From Diadema setosum (taxonomy: Eukaryota; Echinodermata; Echinoidea; Diadematoida; Diadematidae), in NCBI GenBank assembly GCA_033980235.1, contig CM067067.1, forward strand, positions 22,403,403 to 22,467,402: 64,000 bases of DNA. The letters are read 5' to 3'. The notes beneath the pieces were generated by a model, which had not been told where the DNA came from, did no database searches, and saw nothing but the letters and a program-made list of their open reading frames with translations. Below, piece by piece: positions 1-11,623 of the stretch (position 1 is its first letter; each line of letters begins with the position of its first letter). Both the position numbers and the translations under genes were made by a program.

Positions 1-559
1 ATGAAATGCAAAAGAGAGTGATATTCCTAATGCTTTGCCTATCCTAGATGAATCCGTTTTGCAGGAATACTAAGATATGATTCATGGCTGCACATCTCGA
101 CAAACGTAGACGACTTGACCAAGATCCCTGGCATGATGAACTGACATCTAAAGTTTTGAATTATCAGTGAATTTGTTTTGTGAGGGAACAGTGTAGCAAA
201 TGGTCTGGATGGATTTCTATGACCATTTATAATTGTGATGAATGCTGTAGTTCTTTTTATAATAATATTTTCTTTGATAAGGGAAAGATGTAACTATTTG
301 CAAAAGGGTTATAACACGCACAGTTAACTTTGCCTAATCCAACAAGGAAGGGTACAGATTCACATTCTCTTTTGTTTATAAACATGATCAGTTCCATCCG
401 CAGTTCCCCTGGGTTGCAGGTAAACAGGCTTAATCCTCCTACACAAATGCCCAGCATGATGATGCCTTCCAGGCTTCTACTACGAGAACGTGATTCTTTG
501 GGCAGACCTGAGAAATATCATGTCCTCGTCTAGGTGACTACATGTGTTTCAGCGTAGTG
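1..559. other. Unique non-coding sequence at window start
   Basis: No reading frame longer than 70 codons looks like protein. The sequence is not low complexity and carries scattered CG dinucleotides near 100-110 and 490, so it could be intergenic or intronic regulatory DNA. No splice pair flanks a convincing exon. Confidence 0.4.
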
Positions 560-720
560 TGCAAATTCCGTCGTGGCAGGATGGTCTGCGTTCAAGAGCC
601 AACGGCTGACTATTAAAGTGATCCTGATGCGTCCTGCAGCGAGCTGAACAGACCCGACGAAAGAGACAGAAATCTGCGCGGGTTCAAAGGGTACCAGTGT
701 CTCTCTATCATTATTACTGT
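560..720. promoter_or_regulatory. Possible enhancer-like unique tract
   Basis: A compact GC-richer island with several CG dinucleotides stands in AT-rich surroundings, just before a pyrimidine run (about 729-762). No open frame fits an exon. The regulatory call rests only on composition and lack of repeats, so it is weak. Confidence 0.2.
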
Positions 721-1699
721 CAAGGCTTGCCCTTTTTCTTTTCTTTTTCTTTTTCTTTTTTCAGCTTGGCATGTGCAAGTCTGGAAACATTTATGGCATG
801 GTCTGTTTGCTGTTCACATAATTAAAAAAAGAAAGAAAAAATGTAGAACAAAAGGAAGATGCACTGGACACAAACAGAGAAAGGGAGTTATCTAGAGGTA
901 GAGAGTGTGAGTGCATTGGCCAGATACTCCCTGTAGCACAAAATGGGGCTGTCCAAGATGCCCCCCTCTCCATCTTTTGGTTAAATCTAGTGGAATCAAC
1001 CAAACAGTAGATTTTTCTATTTTTTCTTTTTTTTTTAACAGTTAAATGTGGACACATATAATGAGGAATCTCAAGTCTCTTTATGTTTGTTTGTGGGTTT
1101 TTTTTTTGTGTGAATGATATTAGTTGTGACAACAAATGCATCATAGACAACCATAATGTCACTGCTTCACAACTTTTTTGTTGGTTTGTATACCCAATAC
1201 TATCCAGTCATTGTTTTTGGCCAATTGTTCACAATGTTTATGGACCTGATGACACTATGAGGTCACCCATCATTAAACATCACAGAATCTCTGGAATGAT
1301 TCTTTCTGTGGGATTACAACTGTACCTTCTAGTATAATATATTGAAAGCAAATCAAGTGATGGTCTCGCGCAAGCAAATTGGAATATTGTTTGGACCTGA
1401 TATCAACACTTTCTCTGATTATGCTATATACTACAGTGAGAGGGATACATATCTACTATGTGAAAATAGTAATGGAACATTTACAACTTCAGTGACTTTC
1501 TGGTTTTAAGTCCATTTTTTTTTTACTGAAGTTTTAATTACTGTAGTTGTTTTATTCTATCCATTAAAGCACACGTGAACATGAATTCAAACTCCACTTA
1601 AACATCAAAATGCCTTTATACTTAATGAAAATAGTATTACGCAAAACTTCCATGACTTTTGGCCCAAGTTGATCAAAGTTTTCAGTATGGATTGTCCAA
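721..1699. other. AT-rich non-coding stretch
   Basis: A T/C-rich run at 729-762, several A and T runs and ordinary AT-rich DNA. Frames of up to 123 codons are rich in F, S, K and L from the homopolymers and have no domain-like composition. I see no gene here. Confidence 0.5.
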
Positions 1700-1915
1700 G
1701 CACATACTATTCATAAAAATCTGCATTAACATGGGAGTATATTTTTGCTTTAACAGCAAAACACCTCGCTCGCATTTCCCTCGAATCTGATGGGGCGATT
1801 AGGATTGGGAGGTTTTTGTAACCGTAGAAGAAGGAATGTGTTGCGCTGTTGGAGCACTGGATCCCATCTGGTCGATGATGGATCCACTGGTTTCCTGCCA
1901 CAGATTTTAACTGCT
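1700..1915. promoter_or_regulatory. Possible enhancer-like unique tract
   Basis: About 215 bases of complex sequence with CG dinucleotides at a density above the surroundings, including a GGGGCGATTAGGATTGG stretch near 1791. It ends before a T-run near 1957-1977. No exon signal supports a coding call. Confidence 0.25.
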
Positions 1916-2166
1916 GTAGTTGGTTAAAAACATTTCAAGCCATCTTTTTTCCTTCTTCTTCTTTTTTTTTTTTTTTTAAACATGATCTTGCTTTCCAGTG
2001 GTTTTTCCTAGTTTTCCAGTAATGGCAGTGGGTAACATGCATGTGCAAATGTTTAGAAATAATTCTACTGTAACATTTCCCCTATTTAGATGATCTATGC
2101 CAGTTTGATTTTAGGTATATAATGTGCAAATGTTACGTGGCTATTGTAGGATTGGTGCAAGGCATA

Positions 2167-2260
2167 TTAACCCGGTGAGGACAGACTAATTTTGCTACAA
2201 CATGCACTACCCATAGAAACCTGCCCAAGAATGCTCGCGACTCGTCCTCAACGGGTTCAA
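2167..2260. repeat. Palindromic repeat family A, copy 1
   Basis: The 94-base unit starts TTAACCCGGTGAGGAC and ends GTCCTCAACGGGTTCAA, so its ends are inverted copies of each other. The same unit recurs at 62179, 63120 and 63937, with shortened or degenerate copies at 21387 and 52517. There is no coding capacity. It looks like a very small miniature inverted-repeat element or a solo palindromic end. Confidence 0.8.
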
Positions 2261-3473
2261 GCACATTCAAGTTATAATACAAACTCACTCTTGTCAACCA
2301 CTACACGTATACACAGGATCTGATTAATGTATGCAAATATCTCTCAACAGAATCTCTTGCTTGTGGCTAATAATCCCATCTCTATCATATTTGGTAGTCA
2401 GCATAGCATTATATGATAATGGTAAGGAGGTGATATCTCCTACATAGTGGTTTTTTTTTTTATCATCACAAGATGTGAATATCACCATCCCCCCCCCCCC
2501 TCCCCTCCTCCACCACCACTACAAGTCTTTGTTACAATGGCAACTAGCCTGTGTAGTTGTCACACCTTTTAAAGAAGTGAAACCAGAGAACAAATACCGG
2601 CCAATTACCTAACTTTTCCCTTCTCCTTTTGGAAACTGTGGATTGCACGAAATCACCAGTATTCCTGCACTAAAATGCTACAATTTACCCCTGAGCTCTG
2701 CTCTGCATATCTTCTGCCAAAGTCTACTCCTTCCCTTCTCCCCACCCTTCCCTGACTGGACATATGCTGCTAATATGCCCTTCCATTTTCTTACTGAAAA
2801 AAAAAAGAAGAAGATAAAATACTATCATGTTACATTTTGGAGGTAGTGTGAAAGTGGTTTTGTTTCTGCGCGAGTGATATTTCACGCTCCACTCTCGGCT
2901 GGGTGAGATGAATTTTGCATGTTTTTCATTCTGCGGAATCAAGATATTTATAAGTGGAACATACGATGGAATCAAGACATTTATAAATGGAATATATGAT
3001 GGCCCTACTAAACAAAAACAGAGAATATAACTGAAAAAAAAAGAGAGATATGTATACATGTATGGTGGAAAAAAATAAAGAAGTTAAGCAGACATCTGCA
3101 AAATTCAGCATGAATGATCCCAAATATCATTTCAGTATATCACATTCTCATACCCCTACTCTCTCCTACTATCTTTCTCTTGTATTTTTAAAACTCTATC
3201 TTTGTCTGTCTGTCTGTCTGTCTTTCTGTTTTTCTCTCTGTGTATGTTATCTGTCTCTGTCCTGTTCTCCCTTTCTCTCTCTCTCACTCCTCCTCGCTTT
3301 TCTCCTTTTGTCTGAGAGATGTCTCTTCCCCTGTTGGTCTCTGCAGTGGAACGGGTCCCTTTAGAGGTGATGAAGGAAAGATATGTTACCAGGACTGCGC
3401 TGAGCTGATAGCCTGTTTACCCAAATACTTTTCTCTATCTCCCTCCTCTAGTTTGTGTTCGGAGCACTGCCAG
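2261..3473. other. Non-coding stretch with homopolymers and TCTG/TC runs
   Basis: Contains a C-run near 2491-2501, a purine run near 2797-2817, and a pyrimidine stretch from about 3160 to 3310 with (TCTG)n. Frames here reflect the low-complexity tracts. No gene is supported. Confidence 0.5.
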
Positions 3474-3532
3474 CCAGCACAGCCAGCACAGCCAGCACAG
3501 CCAGCACAGCCAGCACAGCCAGCCAGCCAGGG
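3474..3532 (+). repeat. 9-bp minisatellite
   Basis: The unit AGCCAGCAC is repeated about six times and then degenerates to GCCAGCC. Because the period is nine bases, each frame gives a repeating tripeptide (PAQ on the plus strand). The flanks do not form a convincing exon, although a pyrimidine-rich AG lies at about 3449, so I call it a repeat and not coding. Confidence 0.75.
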
Positions 3533-4197
3533 CCCAGAGACTGATACTGGGGCCAAAGGTTGGTGGTGAGCCATGACCCATCTCCGAGGAGCCTTCTTGG
3601 ATTTCATCCCGGGGCCTGGCCTGGCAGAAAGATGATGATGAACTGACTGACTGACTTGACTAAAACAGGGGGAGGGGAAAGAGTACAGGGGAGGGAAAGA
3701 TACTATGTATGTACACTGTAGCCAGTGAGTTGGCTGGCTGGCTGGTACTGTTACACCTTGGCAGCCATCAGGTCTGGTAGGACATTTGGGCAAGAGGGGA
3801 AAATACGGAACTGGAGGTAGGTAATACTATTTTTTTTTTGGGGGGGGGGGCATGCCAATGAGATATAGAAAGAAAGCTATAGAGGAAGATTCCTGAAAGC
3901 ATGTGAAGGAGGATGATAAAAGAGTAAGTTGGATAATGGGAAGGCCAAGTAGCTGTAAACTAATGAGTACTCCATCATGCTGCGTGGCTCAATCCATCAT
4001 TCCAAACTTGCTTGCTTCATTGTGGTCTTTGGTAGGTAGTGTCACCATACATATGAAAAGATAGAATTACCAGAGAGGCTGGAAGTGTATAATCTTGATT
4101 CAATGCCTCATCAAGAAGCATCATGGCACATGTATACTTTATAAACCCAAAAGGCCAATAAACAAACGACCCAGTGTAGTAAACACCCACATCCGCA
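3533..4197. other. Non-coding stretch with a T-run/G-run junction
   Basis: Unique sequence with short GGCTGGCTGG runs. A T10-G11 junction at 3830-3850 belongs to a motif type seen seven times in the window. No gene is seen. Confidence 0.5.
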
Positions 4198-4214
4198 CAG
4201 AGAGAGAGAGAGAG

Positions 4215-4240
<26 letters not shown>
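4198..4240. repeat. Compound (GA)n(CA)n microsatellite
   Basis: About eight GA units pass directly into about thirteen AC units. Purely low complexity. Confidence 0.9.
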
Positions 4241-4245
<5 letters not shown>

Positions 4246-5098
4246 AGGATACCCTCACATGCATGCGGTGACGAAAACCTTTCGGCTGAAAAAAATTCCA
4301 AGTAATAAGAGTTCAGCTGGTCGATAACTTTCCTCCAAATCTGGACATTTCCTTCATTACATATTCGGAAGAAGATGGATGACGGTTTCACTCTGGAATT
4401 GCAAATGAATAAAGTTTGTGTCACGTCTCAGGACATTGGCTCAACAAGTGGCCTTTGCTTTCCTCTGGTCCTCTACAGAAAGAACGGCTGCTGCCCAAAA
4501 TATTTGGTTTGCATCCTGGCAGAAAAGGAACACTGCTGTTCATTCACAAGTGCCTATAGAAATCATTGGTGAGATTGATTTGGATGTATCTGTCGCTGTT
4601 CTTGTCACCAGTATTAGCATCTGCATAATTTAGAAAGATGGCAGTACTGTTTTAAAATGTATTTCTACCGAATATAAAGTGCTCTCATGGTAATCACAAC
4701 TGGTGTGGACATATATCTGAGTATACATGTATCTAGACCTGTTTTAAAACGGATCATCTTATCTTCTTTTTTTTTGGGGGGGGGGGCGTGTGGATGGGAT
4801 TTCTTTGTTCATTCCACTGCTGCTTGCTTCAACCCAGATAATGCATGGCAGGCCCGACGGCACAGCAGATAATATATACGCACTCTCTTTGACCAATTAC
4901 CAAAACTGTGTCTCGTTTCAACGTTTGGAGGGCAGAATATTCCGCACCCTCAAATCCCTATTACGTATACGCACATCGTTTGCTGAGCAGTACAGTTGTA
5001 TATGTAATCTACGATATCGTGAAGTGGGTCAGCGAGTGACCCGCAGCACTGTATTATTTCGGGGAAAGAGATTGGGCACGCTCAGCCCCAGATATCGG
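4241..5098. other. Unique non-coding sequence with T-run/G-run junction
   Basis: The 4370-4640 stretch is complex and has a GGTGAGATT donor-like site at about 4568, but the open frames are short and have no clear acceptor. A T9-G11 junction lies at 4767-4786. From 4840 to 5098 there are scattered CG dinucleotides. I leave it unassigned. Confidence 0.4.
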
Positions 5099-5540
5099 AT
5101 TCATTCATTACCCCTTACCGCCCTTCATTTCCCTGTCAAACATCTGCTGGTATGCTCATGTTTGTAGAACAGCATTAGTGCCATAAAAACGAAAGAGAAC
5201 AACACACACGAAAAACAAATAAACAAACAAACAATCAAACCTACGAATGAAGGAGAGTTATCAAAAGTAAAACACCCAATTCTGTCTGTATCACATTCAT
5301 TACCCCTTACTGCCCTTCATTTCCCTGTCAAACATCTGCTGGGATTCATTCATTACCCCTTACCGCCCTTCATTTCCCTGTCAAACATCTGCTGGTATGC
5401 TCATGTTTGTAGAACAGCATTAGTGCCATAAAAACGAAAGAGAACAACTCACACGAAAAACAAACAAACAAACAAACAATCAAACCTACGAATGAAGGAG
5501 AGTTATCAAAACTAAAATATCTCATTCTGTCTGTATCACA
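5099..5540. repeat. Large tandem duplication with partial third copy
   Basis: A unit of about 196 bases (5099-5294) beginning GATTCATTCATTACCCCTTA recurs at 5343-5540 with few differences. Between them (5295-5342) sits a third, 48-base copy of the first part of the unit. Each full unit includes an AAAC-rich run. The near identity suggests a recent local duplication. No coding potential is seen. Confidence 0.9.
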
Positions 5541-6690
5541 TGACCTTCAAGGGCCACTACAGCCGTGAAGCTATGATGTACACCCGAGTGAATTTTTCTT
5601 ATACCCAGGCTCTGTATCATTGGTACATCCCCTCCCCATTCCTTCTTCTCATTCTTTTGTTCACTTTTGTTTTAGTTTGTTTTATATCATAGGGGGCATC
5701 AACAGCATTGCAATCCATATGTTTCAATTATTTTCTGTACGTACTGAGTTGTGAATCACCATACGTACTAGCTTTACAGATATTCAAAAGGACTAGAACA
5801 GTTTTTTTTTTTATGTGAGAAGAAAAGAAGTGATAAGAGAAGATAAAAAATTCTTGCTTTTTTCAAAGGTTCTGCCAAGTTCACATGACCTTATTGCTAT
5901 CAACAACCAAAGGCTGCTCGATCCCTCGAGCATCTCCTAATAAAGATCATATCTATGTGATGCTCTCTTCCGAATATGCTTCAGAATGGAGAGTTCCTGG
6001 CATACTTCCATGTGCAGATGTCAAGACCTAAAATAACTTCCTGAACTATGTTGTTTAAGTTGCACCAGAAGTGACATAGGTTATCATTTCAACTCAGGCA
6101 AATCAATATCATTAATATCACATTTCAAAGAGCAGTGCCAAAGAGATAAGACTAGAACTTGACCTTATCGCCGGAGTCAAGAGAATTAAAGATAAGACAA
6201 ATCAACCCACAGCCTGGAATGGGGGTAAATAGAAGAGATGCACACCAATAGCTTATATAACAAAAATTCCCACGAGTCACAGTTTATACAGCTACATATG
6301 TAAACTGCTGAAGATTTATGAAGATACAAATGTAATGCATAATCACAGAACAAAAGATCATAAACAATAAAAAGAATACAATGAATGTATATCGAGATAT
6401 TATTCTTTTTTTTTCTCAAGTTCACTTTGTTTTTGTCCTGGTGAAGGATGTATATTTTAAACTACTCCATTTCCAATCAAACCACCATCCTTGGGTACAA
6501 AACATAAATTATAAATTGTACTTTGTGCAAGATCCCAACGTTACTTGCCAATTAGGACAGACCAGGATCAATACAAAATATAGAATATACCCACTGAGGA
6601 ATGGGCAACATTCAAAGTGTGAGAAACCTTGGTTATGTTCAACTCTCTCCTTATCTGACGTGACCCTGTTACAACCACCACTGCACGCAG
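5541..6690. other. Non-coding stretch, unique sequence
   Basis: Moderately AT-rich DNA without a notable repeat. Long frames near 6381-6690 are open by chance and have no coding-like composition before the candidate exon that starts at 6691. Confidence 0.45.
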
Positions 6691-6833
6691 CTATTGCTGG
6701 GGTTAGCATCACCAACGACAAATCTATTTCCCATTACATTTATTCCTCCATGGCCCCCCTCCCATCATGGTTAAAGACAGATGGCGCCACCACGGATGAC
6801 GATTTGTGCGTCAGGTTGCAAGTGATGAGCCAG
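6691..6833 (+). CDS. Possible internal exon, unrecognised
   Basis: A 143-base segment has CAG before its start and a good CAG|GTATGT donor at its end. One frame is open throughout and reads like protein, with an LPSWLKTD segment and an acidic TTDDDL stretch. The acceptor's pyrimidine tract is poor, no partner exon was found on this strand, and a conserved non-coding element would look similar. Low confidence. Confidence 0.2.
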
Positions 6834-7289
6834 GTATGTGCGCAAGGTGCAGAAGTGGTTTGTTTTCAAGCATTCCTTAAAGATGATTGGCGATGAACTG
6901 GATTGGAATTATCTCCCGATTGCATTTAGATATACTAGAAATTCATACCGGAAGAGGTGGTATCAAGGAAAGTGTAAAATGTGCCAACGAGAAATCATCT
7001 AGCAAAGTCATACGGTGGTATCAAGTATAGTCAGTAATATTATATGACAATGAAGCAAACATGGCTGTAATTCATTCCTTTACCACATAAACCTTAATCT
7101 AATGAATCAATGACGACAGAATGATTTGCTCTGTGTTGCCTATTCCGTTAGAAGTTTACAGGGAAGAGACATGTAACATCCACAGCAACGTTCGTTACTG
7201 CTCAATATGAGGATGCTGGAAAAAACTGCAGCGTGCGGTTAGCCCCTTTAAAAAGGCATCTCTCTCTCTCATCTTTCTCTGCATCATCA

Positions 7290-7526
7290 TCAAATCTTAG
7301 TTGGTCCCTCAACTGCATCCTCCCTCTGTCCCTCTCGCGATGCTCTGGCCGGGGGCCATGTCGGAGGTAGCATTACGCGGGCCGCTTGCCTCTGTTTGAC
7401 TGTATTGGGAGTCTGGTCCCGCGGCTTAGTTTCGGATAATGAGAAATGTATCGCCCCCGATTGCGCTTGCACCATAAGCACAGGAGGGAACAACAACAAC
7501 AACAACAGATGAGGGAGAGAGAGGCC
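7290..7526 (-). CDS. Possible last coding exon of the minus-strand SP-repeat gene
   Basis: On the minus strand, GTTTTCTTTTTCCAG gives a strong acceptor before 7526. Read in phase 0, as the 12228 donor requires, the exon stays open for 78 codons to a TGA at 7292-7290. The product begins with a leucine run encoded by a TTG repeat, followed by a basic, proline-containing stretch. Seen: acceptor, correct phase and GC-rich composition. Inferred: membership in the gene. The same tract could be a non-coding regulatory element, and I found no AATAAA close behind it. Confidence 0.28.
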   Translation of the reverse strand, partial: GLSLPHLLLLLLFPPVLMVQAQSGAIHFSLSETKPRDQTPNTVKQRQAARVMLPPTWPPARASREGQREDAVEGPTKI

Positions 7527-8855
7527 CTGGAAAAAGAAAACTTATACCAAAGTAATCATCTTCGCAAAATTAAGAGATTAATATGATGGCAACATTGCAC
7601 ATAAACACACACACACACACAAACACAGACAGATCTTCATCTATGGGTCATTGGAAAACCGTATCATGCAGCTTCACCCCAGCTGACAGCATGAATTGAC
7701 ATAACTCATATATTTGACACCTTTGTTCAGCATGTGAGAGTTGCCTACGTACCGTTTATCATCCTCACCATCATCATTATTACTCATCTATGGAAGATAT
7801 TAAATGACTGTAAGTCTCTTTAGCCAGAAACAACAATCTGAACCCTCTCCCCCACTTGCTGCATATGGAGAATGATATGCATGTTTTCAAGAGCTGAATA
7901 TATTAATGCCATCAACATTCATCTCAAACACAAACACAAGATACAAATGGCAACATTGCATGGAAATCTTGCGTCCAAGCCGCTATTGATTCATGAAGCG
8001 TCAAAGAGTTAGAAAGACATTTTCTGTCTGAGGGGGAAGTGACTAAATTTCATCTTGCTTGACCCGACTTTGCTCAATAACATTTGAATTTAACACACAC
8101 GGCCATGAAATGCATACATTCTCGGGAGAAAACAAAACAAAACAAAGAGGAAAGAAAACTACAGGAAAAATAGGCTGAGTATGACAAATGCTGGCTATCA
8201 AAGCAAAATCATTTATGTAAAAAAAAAAAATGATGTAAAAAGCAAGAAGAGTGGGTTAAGAAGAATAGTAAATGGGTCCACCATGTTGGTCGTGCAGTGT
8301 GCCCTAGCATCATGCTCCTTTACTTGAGCTGGAGGTACATGTATGATAATGCAGGCAAGCACACATGCGTGAGGCAAATTGCTCTGCAAATAGAGCATCA
8401 CACGCCCTCAATGCGCATCATCGGGATAGTCACATTCAAACTGGGGCATTACAGCACATCCATGAATCATCCATCCTTTTTCTCATTCTCTCTCTTAAAG
8501 TCATTGAGATAGAGAAAGAGAGACTGGGACAGCAAGAGAAAGAGACAGATAGAGACAGAAACGGATAAAGAGGGAAAGAAGACGACACAGGTAGATAGAA
8601 ATAGAAGACAGACAGAGGGAGAGACAAGGAATAAATTGTATGTCTTCCTTTATTCTCACTTCATTCAGAAGGGAGTTGCAAAGGTGCACAAGACAGAGCA
8701 GCACATAATTGGGGATGCCCCCCCCCCCAAAAAAAAAAGAAAGGTGGAAGGAGAATGATTATTAAAGAAGATCAATATTAAAGGGCAAATCTAGCACCAA
8801 AAATATATAATACATATAGTGAATCTATCCTACATAAAGCAGCAGCTCTACTTAC
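7527..8855. other. Non-coding stretch with CA and GA runs
   Basis: Contains (CA)n at about 7603-7625, a GA-rich purine tract from about 8504 to 8630, and a C11-A10 junction at 8718-8738. The 8240-8460 part is unique and moderately complex. No gene is seen. Confidence 0.5.
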
Positions 8856-8883
8856 ACAGGACACTTTTGTGAAATCATTCATC
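8856..8883 (-). CDS. Possible 28-base micro-exon
   Basis: On the minus strand a textbook acceptor (TCTTCTGTTTCTTTACAG) and a textbook donor (GTAAGTAGAG) enclose 28 bases. Only the frame entered with one base to complete a codon is open (nine codons). The 12228 exon ends in phase 0, which would run into a TGA here, so if real it is alternative, untranslated, or needs an unseen exon before it. The two strong sites facing each other are the only evidence. Confidence 0.18.
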
Positions 8884-9032
8884 CTGTAAAGAAACAGAAG
8901 ACTGTTGGAATGCCCAACATCATTTCAAGAAAAGAAAAAGAAAACCAAAACAGCAAAAAAACAAAAAAAAACAAACACAACAACAACATCGCTCACACAT
9001 ACACACACAGGTGAACAGAAGCTTTAGGAACA

Positions 9033-9472
9033 TGAGGATGGTAATTCACAGTGGTGCGTTTAAGGAAGGTTTTGCATAGTGCGCTGTTGTATATCTCTGC
9101 GATCAAATATAGGCAGATGTGTCGATATTGCAGACTTAATCAGTCTGGAACATTACATAATTGCATTAAGATAAGGTTTGGATGTTGCACTGCAAGCCAA
9201 ATGGTATTGCAATGGGATATATACATTTTACAAATCATGTATGCATCGCCGACTTCGTGGCTTGAAAAGATGCAAAAGGACTAGGAATAAAGTACCCTAA
9301 ATTAACCTCTAAAGAAAAGAAAGAAGAAAAACTACGTATGAAAATTAAGGAATAGAAAGAATCCATTTCCTGCAATATTGACACATCTACCTATATTTGA
9401 TCGCAGAGATATACAACAGCGCACTATGCAAAACCTTCCTTAAATGCACCACTGTGAATTACCATCCTCATC
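9033..9472. mobile_element. Foldback element with 100-base inverted repeats (family E)
   Basis: The arm at 9033-9132 (starting GAGGATGGTAATTCACAGTG) is repeated in inverted form at 9371-9472 with only a few mismatches, enclosing about 240 bases of AT-rich spacer. There is no reading frame for a transposase. Long, near-perfect arms fit a non-autonomous foldback or MITE-type element that is fairly young. Only one copy occurs in the window. Confidence 0.8.
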
Positions 9473-9659
9473 TCCACTTCGCATTATGCACCCATCAATT
9501 TCTCTGTCTTCAGGTATAAGACTATAATCCCTCCGTTCTAGCTAGTCGGCTAAAGGAAGGGGGGACGAAAAGTCTCGATTGCAGACTATTCAGCCCTCAT
9601 GCCACTTAAGTCTCTGGAATGAAATGCATGTTCTGGTTCATGAATCTTAACTGGTTTCT

Positions 9660-10450
9660 CACTCCACATTAGGCCCCGGGGGTGATGGGAGCGTGGAAGG
9701 AGGGCGAGGTGAGGATTATTAGAGAGGTTGAGACTCTGTATTGGAAGCTAATGTCGGGGGCCAATCCCCTCACTTCAAAATATTGCCAGTTTGTGGGGCT
9801 TCGTTTTTTTCTTTTTTTACATTGGCTGCAGAGCGATTATATCTACACACGCAGCGATGTGCTTGCAGTAACATGGGCATCATCATCCGCCCTGGACTCC
9901 AATAGGTTTGACAGTTGAAATTTGGAAACAAACCGCAACGTGTTTGGAAGGACAACACATTCCGTTTCGATGGAGGGAGTGCACTGCCAAAGCAGCGATG
10001 GATGATACAGCGTAGAAGAGGAAATCAGTTTCCAGTGCAGAAGACTGTAATTGAATTGGGGATGGGGGGAGGTGGGTTAGCAGTGGTGAGGGAGGGAGCA
10101 GAGGATGTTGGAGGAGGGGTTAGACAGCAGCTCAATCCAAGGGTTACATTTGACGGAATCGGTCGCGGAGACAAAATGACAGGATCATTTATTCCAAGCA
10201 TTGTCACACTTGGTATATCATTCGTTTCATACTCATACCGACGTGATTCACCAACCATCGTGGTTGCACAATACATTTTCCAGCATGACAAAGTAAATTG
10301 GGGCAATGCAATGAAAGGAGCAGTCAATTTTGCCAGCCAGGTGCATGGTTGGCAAGACACTATGTCAAGTGTAATTGTGTCACATGCCTAGATGTGTCAA
10401 ATATAAGTGCAGTATCAAAGAAGCTCGCATTCATCCGTCCCCTTGGGATT
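9660..10450. promoter_or_regulatory. Possible conserved non-coding tract
   Basis: About 790 bases of complex, repeat-poor sequence with GC-richer patches, including a GGGGATGGGGGGAGGTGG stretch near 10058 and unique sequence at 10150-10400. A 158-codon frame (9915-10391, plus) lies within it, but its composition is not domain-like and a frame this long is expected about once or twice by chance in 64 kb. It has no splice pair. I prefer a regulatory reading, weakly. Confidence 0.25.
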
Positions 10451-11564
10451 TTGCCAGATCAGGGGAGTCATTTAAGGATAACCCATTTTCTATTCATATC
10501 CAGACTCATTCTTTCATGTTAAGTGAAGGGGGGAGGGGAAAGTGTATAAGGAGGGGAAAAGTGCAGTGCTTTTCTTTAAAAAGGAAAAAGAAAAAAATGA
10601 TTAGAAATTGTTGATTTCAGGCTAATGCATAACATCAATATGTTCTCGTAAAGCTGATCAATGCCCCAAGGAAAACACTTTTTCCCTCTTTTCATTTCTC
10701 TGCCACTTACGTATAACCCCTCCCCCCCCCCCCCACACACACACACACATCTACCCCTTGAGTCCATGTGGAACCAAGGAATTAGAGGACTGAGGTACAG
10801 ACATTTACTATAGTCTTGGATTTCCCCTTCCCATTTTTTTTTTTAACTTGGTAAGAATGAGTGAGCATTAGTCTTCATCTAAAAAAGAAAGAAAGAAAAA
10901 GTCTGGAGCTATACATTTAGCACATGGGGTGGGGCTAGCATATGTGTTTGCCTTTTCCCCGGCAGTACATGAATCTAGGCCAGCCATTGTGCGCTGGCGA
11001 TAAGCGCCACACAATGGTTCCCCTTTCGAAGAAACACTGGAGAATGCATGCGTCTTGCATTCACCTTCCGCCGTTGCGAGAACGATTTTTGGGTGAGACT
11101 TATTGAGAAGTGCTGCAAAGCGAACAACTTCCGAGGTTGGCACACACGTTTAAAAGGCTATGATAGCAAGATGGAATTGGGATTTTTGGACAAAAAGAAG
11201 ACAAGAATATTGGTCATCTCTTTTCAGCTAGGTGTTCACACAAGCCCCGTGGAAGAAGGAGCAAAACAACAGATGGGTAATCCATGGTCCATAGGAGCCC
11301 TGTCTAGCGGGGACCCGTCTCTGTCAATTTTGCAGCGCTCCCTTCTTCTGTCGATCCCTTTCTTCGCTGCCTCACTCTATCACTCTGCACCAATAAATTG
11401 GGTATCTATCAGAATATGGGTCACTCATTTTTTTTTTTTTTCTCCCAGCGTATTGTCTGGCTTTCCGTATAAACAGAATGATCAATGTTCCCCTTGGCGT
11501 GACGCACTCGCCCAGAGAGCACACATGAATAACAACTGCACACGCACAGTGACACACACGAACT

Positions 11565-11623
<59 letters not shown>

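Noticed and set aside
3450..3569. Pro-Ala-Gln repeat protein exon
   Set aside because: The peptide comes entirely from a 9-bp minisatellite, and no donor follows before the stop.
6381..6690. Upstream part of a 171-codon plus-strand frame
   Set aside because: AT-rich with no coding-like composition. Only the last 143 bases, before a good donor, were kept as a weak exon candidate.
9915..10391. 158-codon plus-strand frame as a gene
   Set aside because: Length is within chance expectation for 64 kb, composition is not domain-like and no splice or promoter signal supports it.
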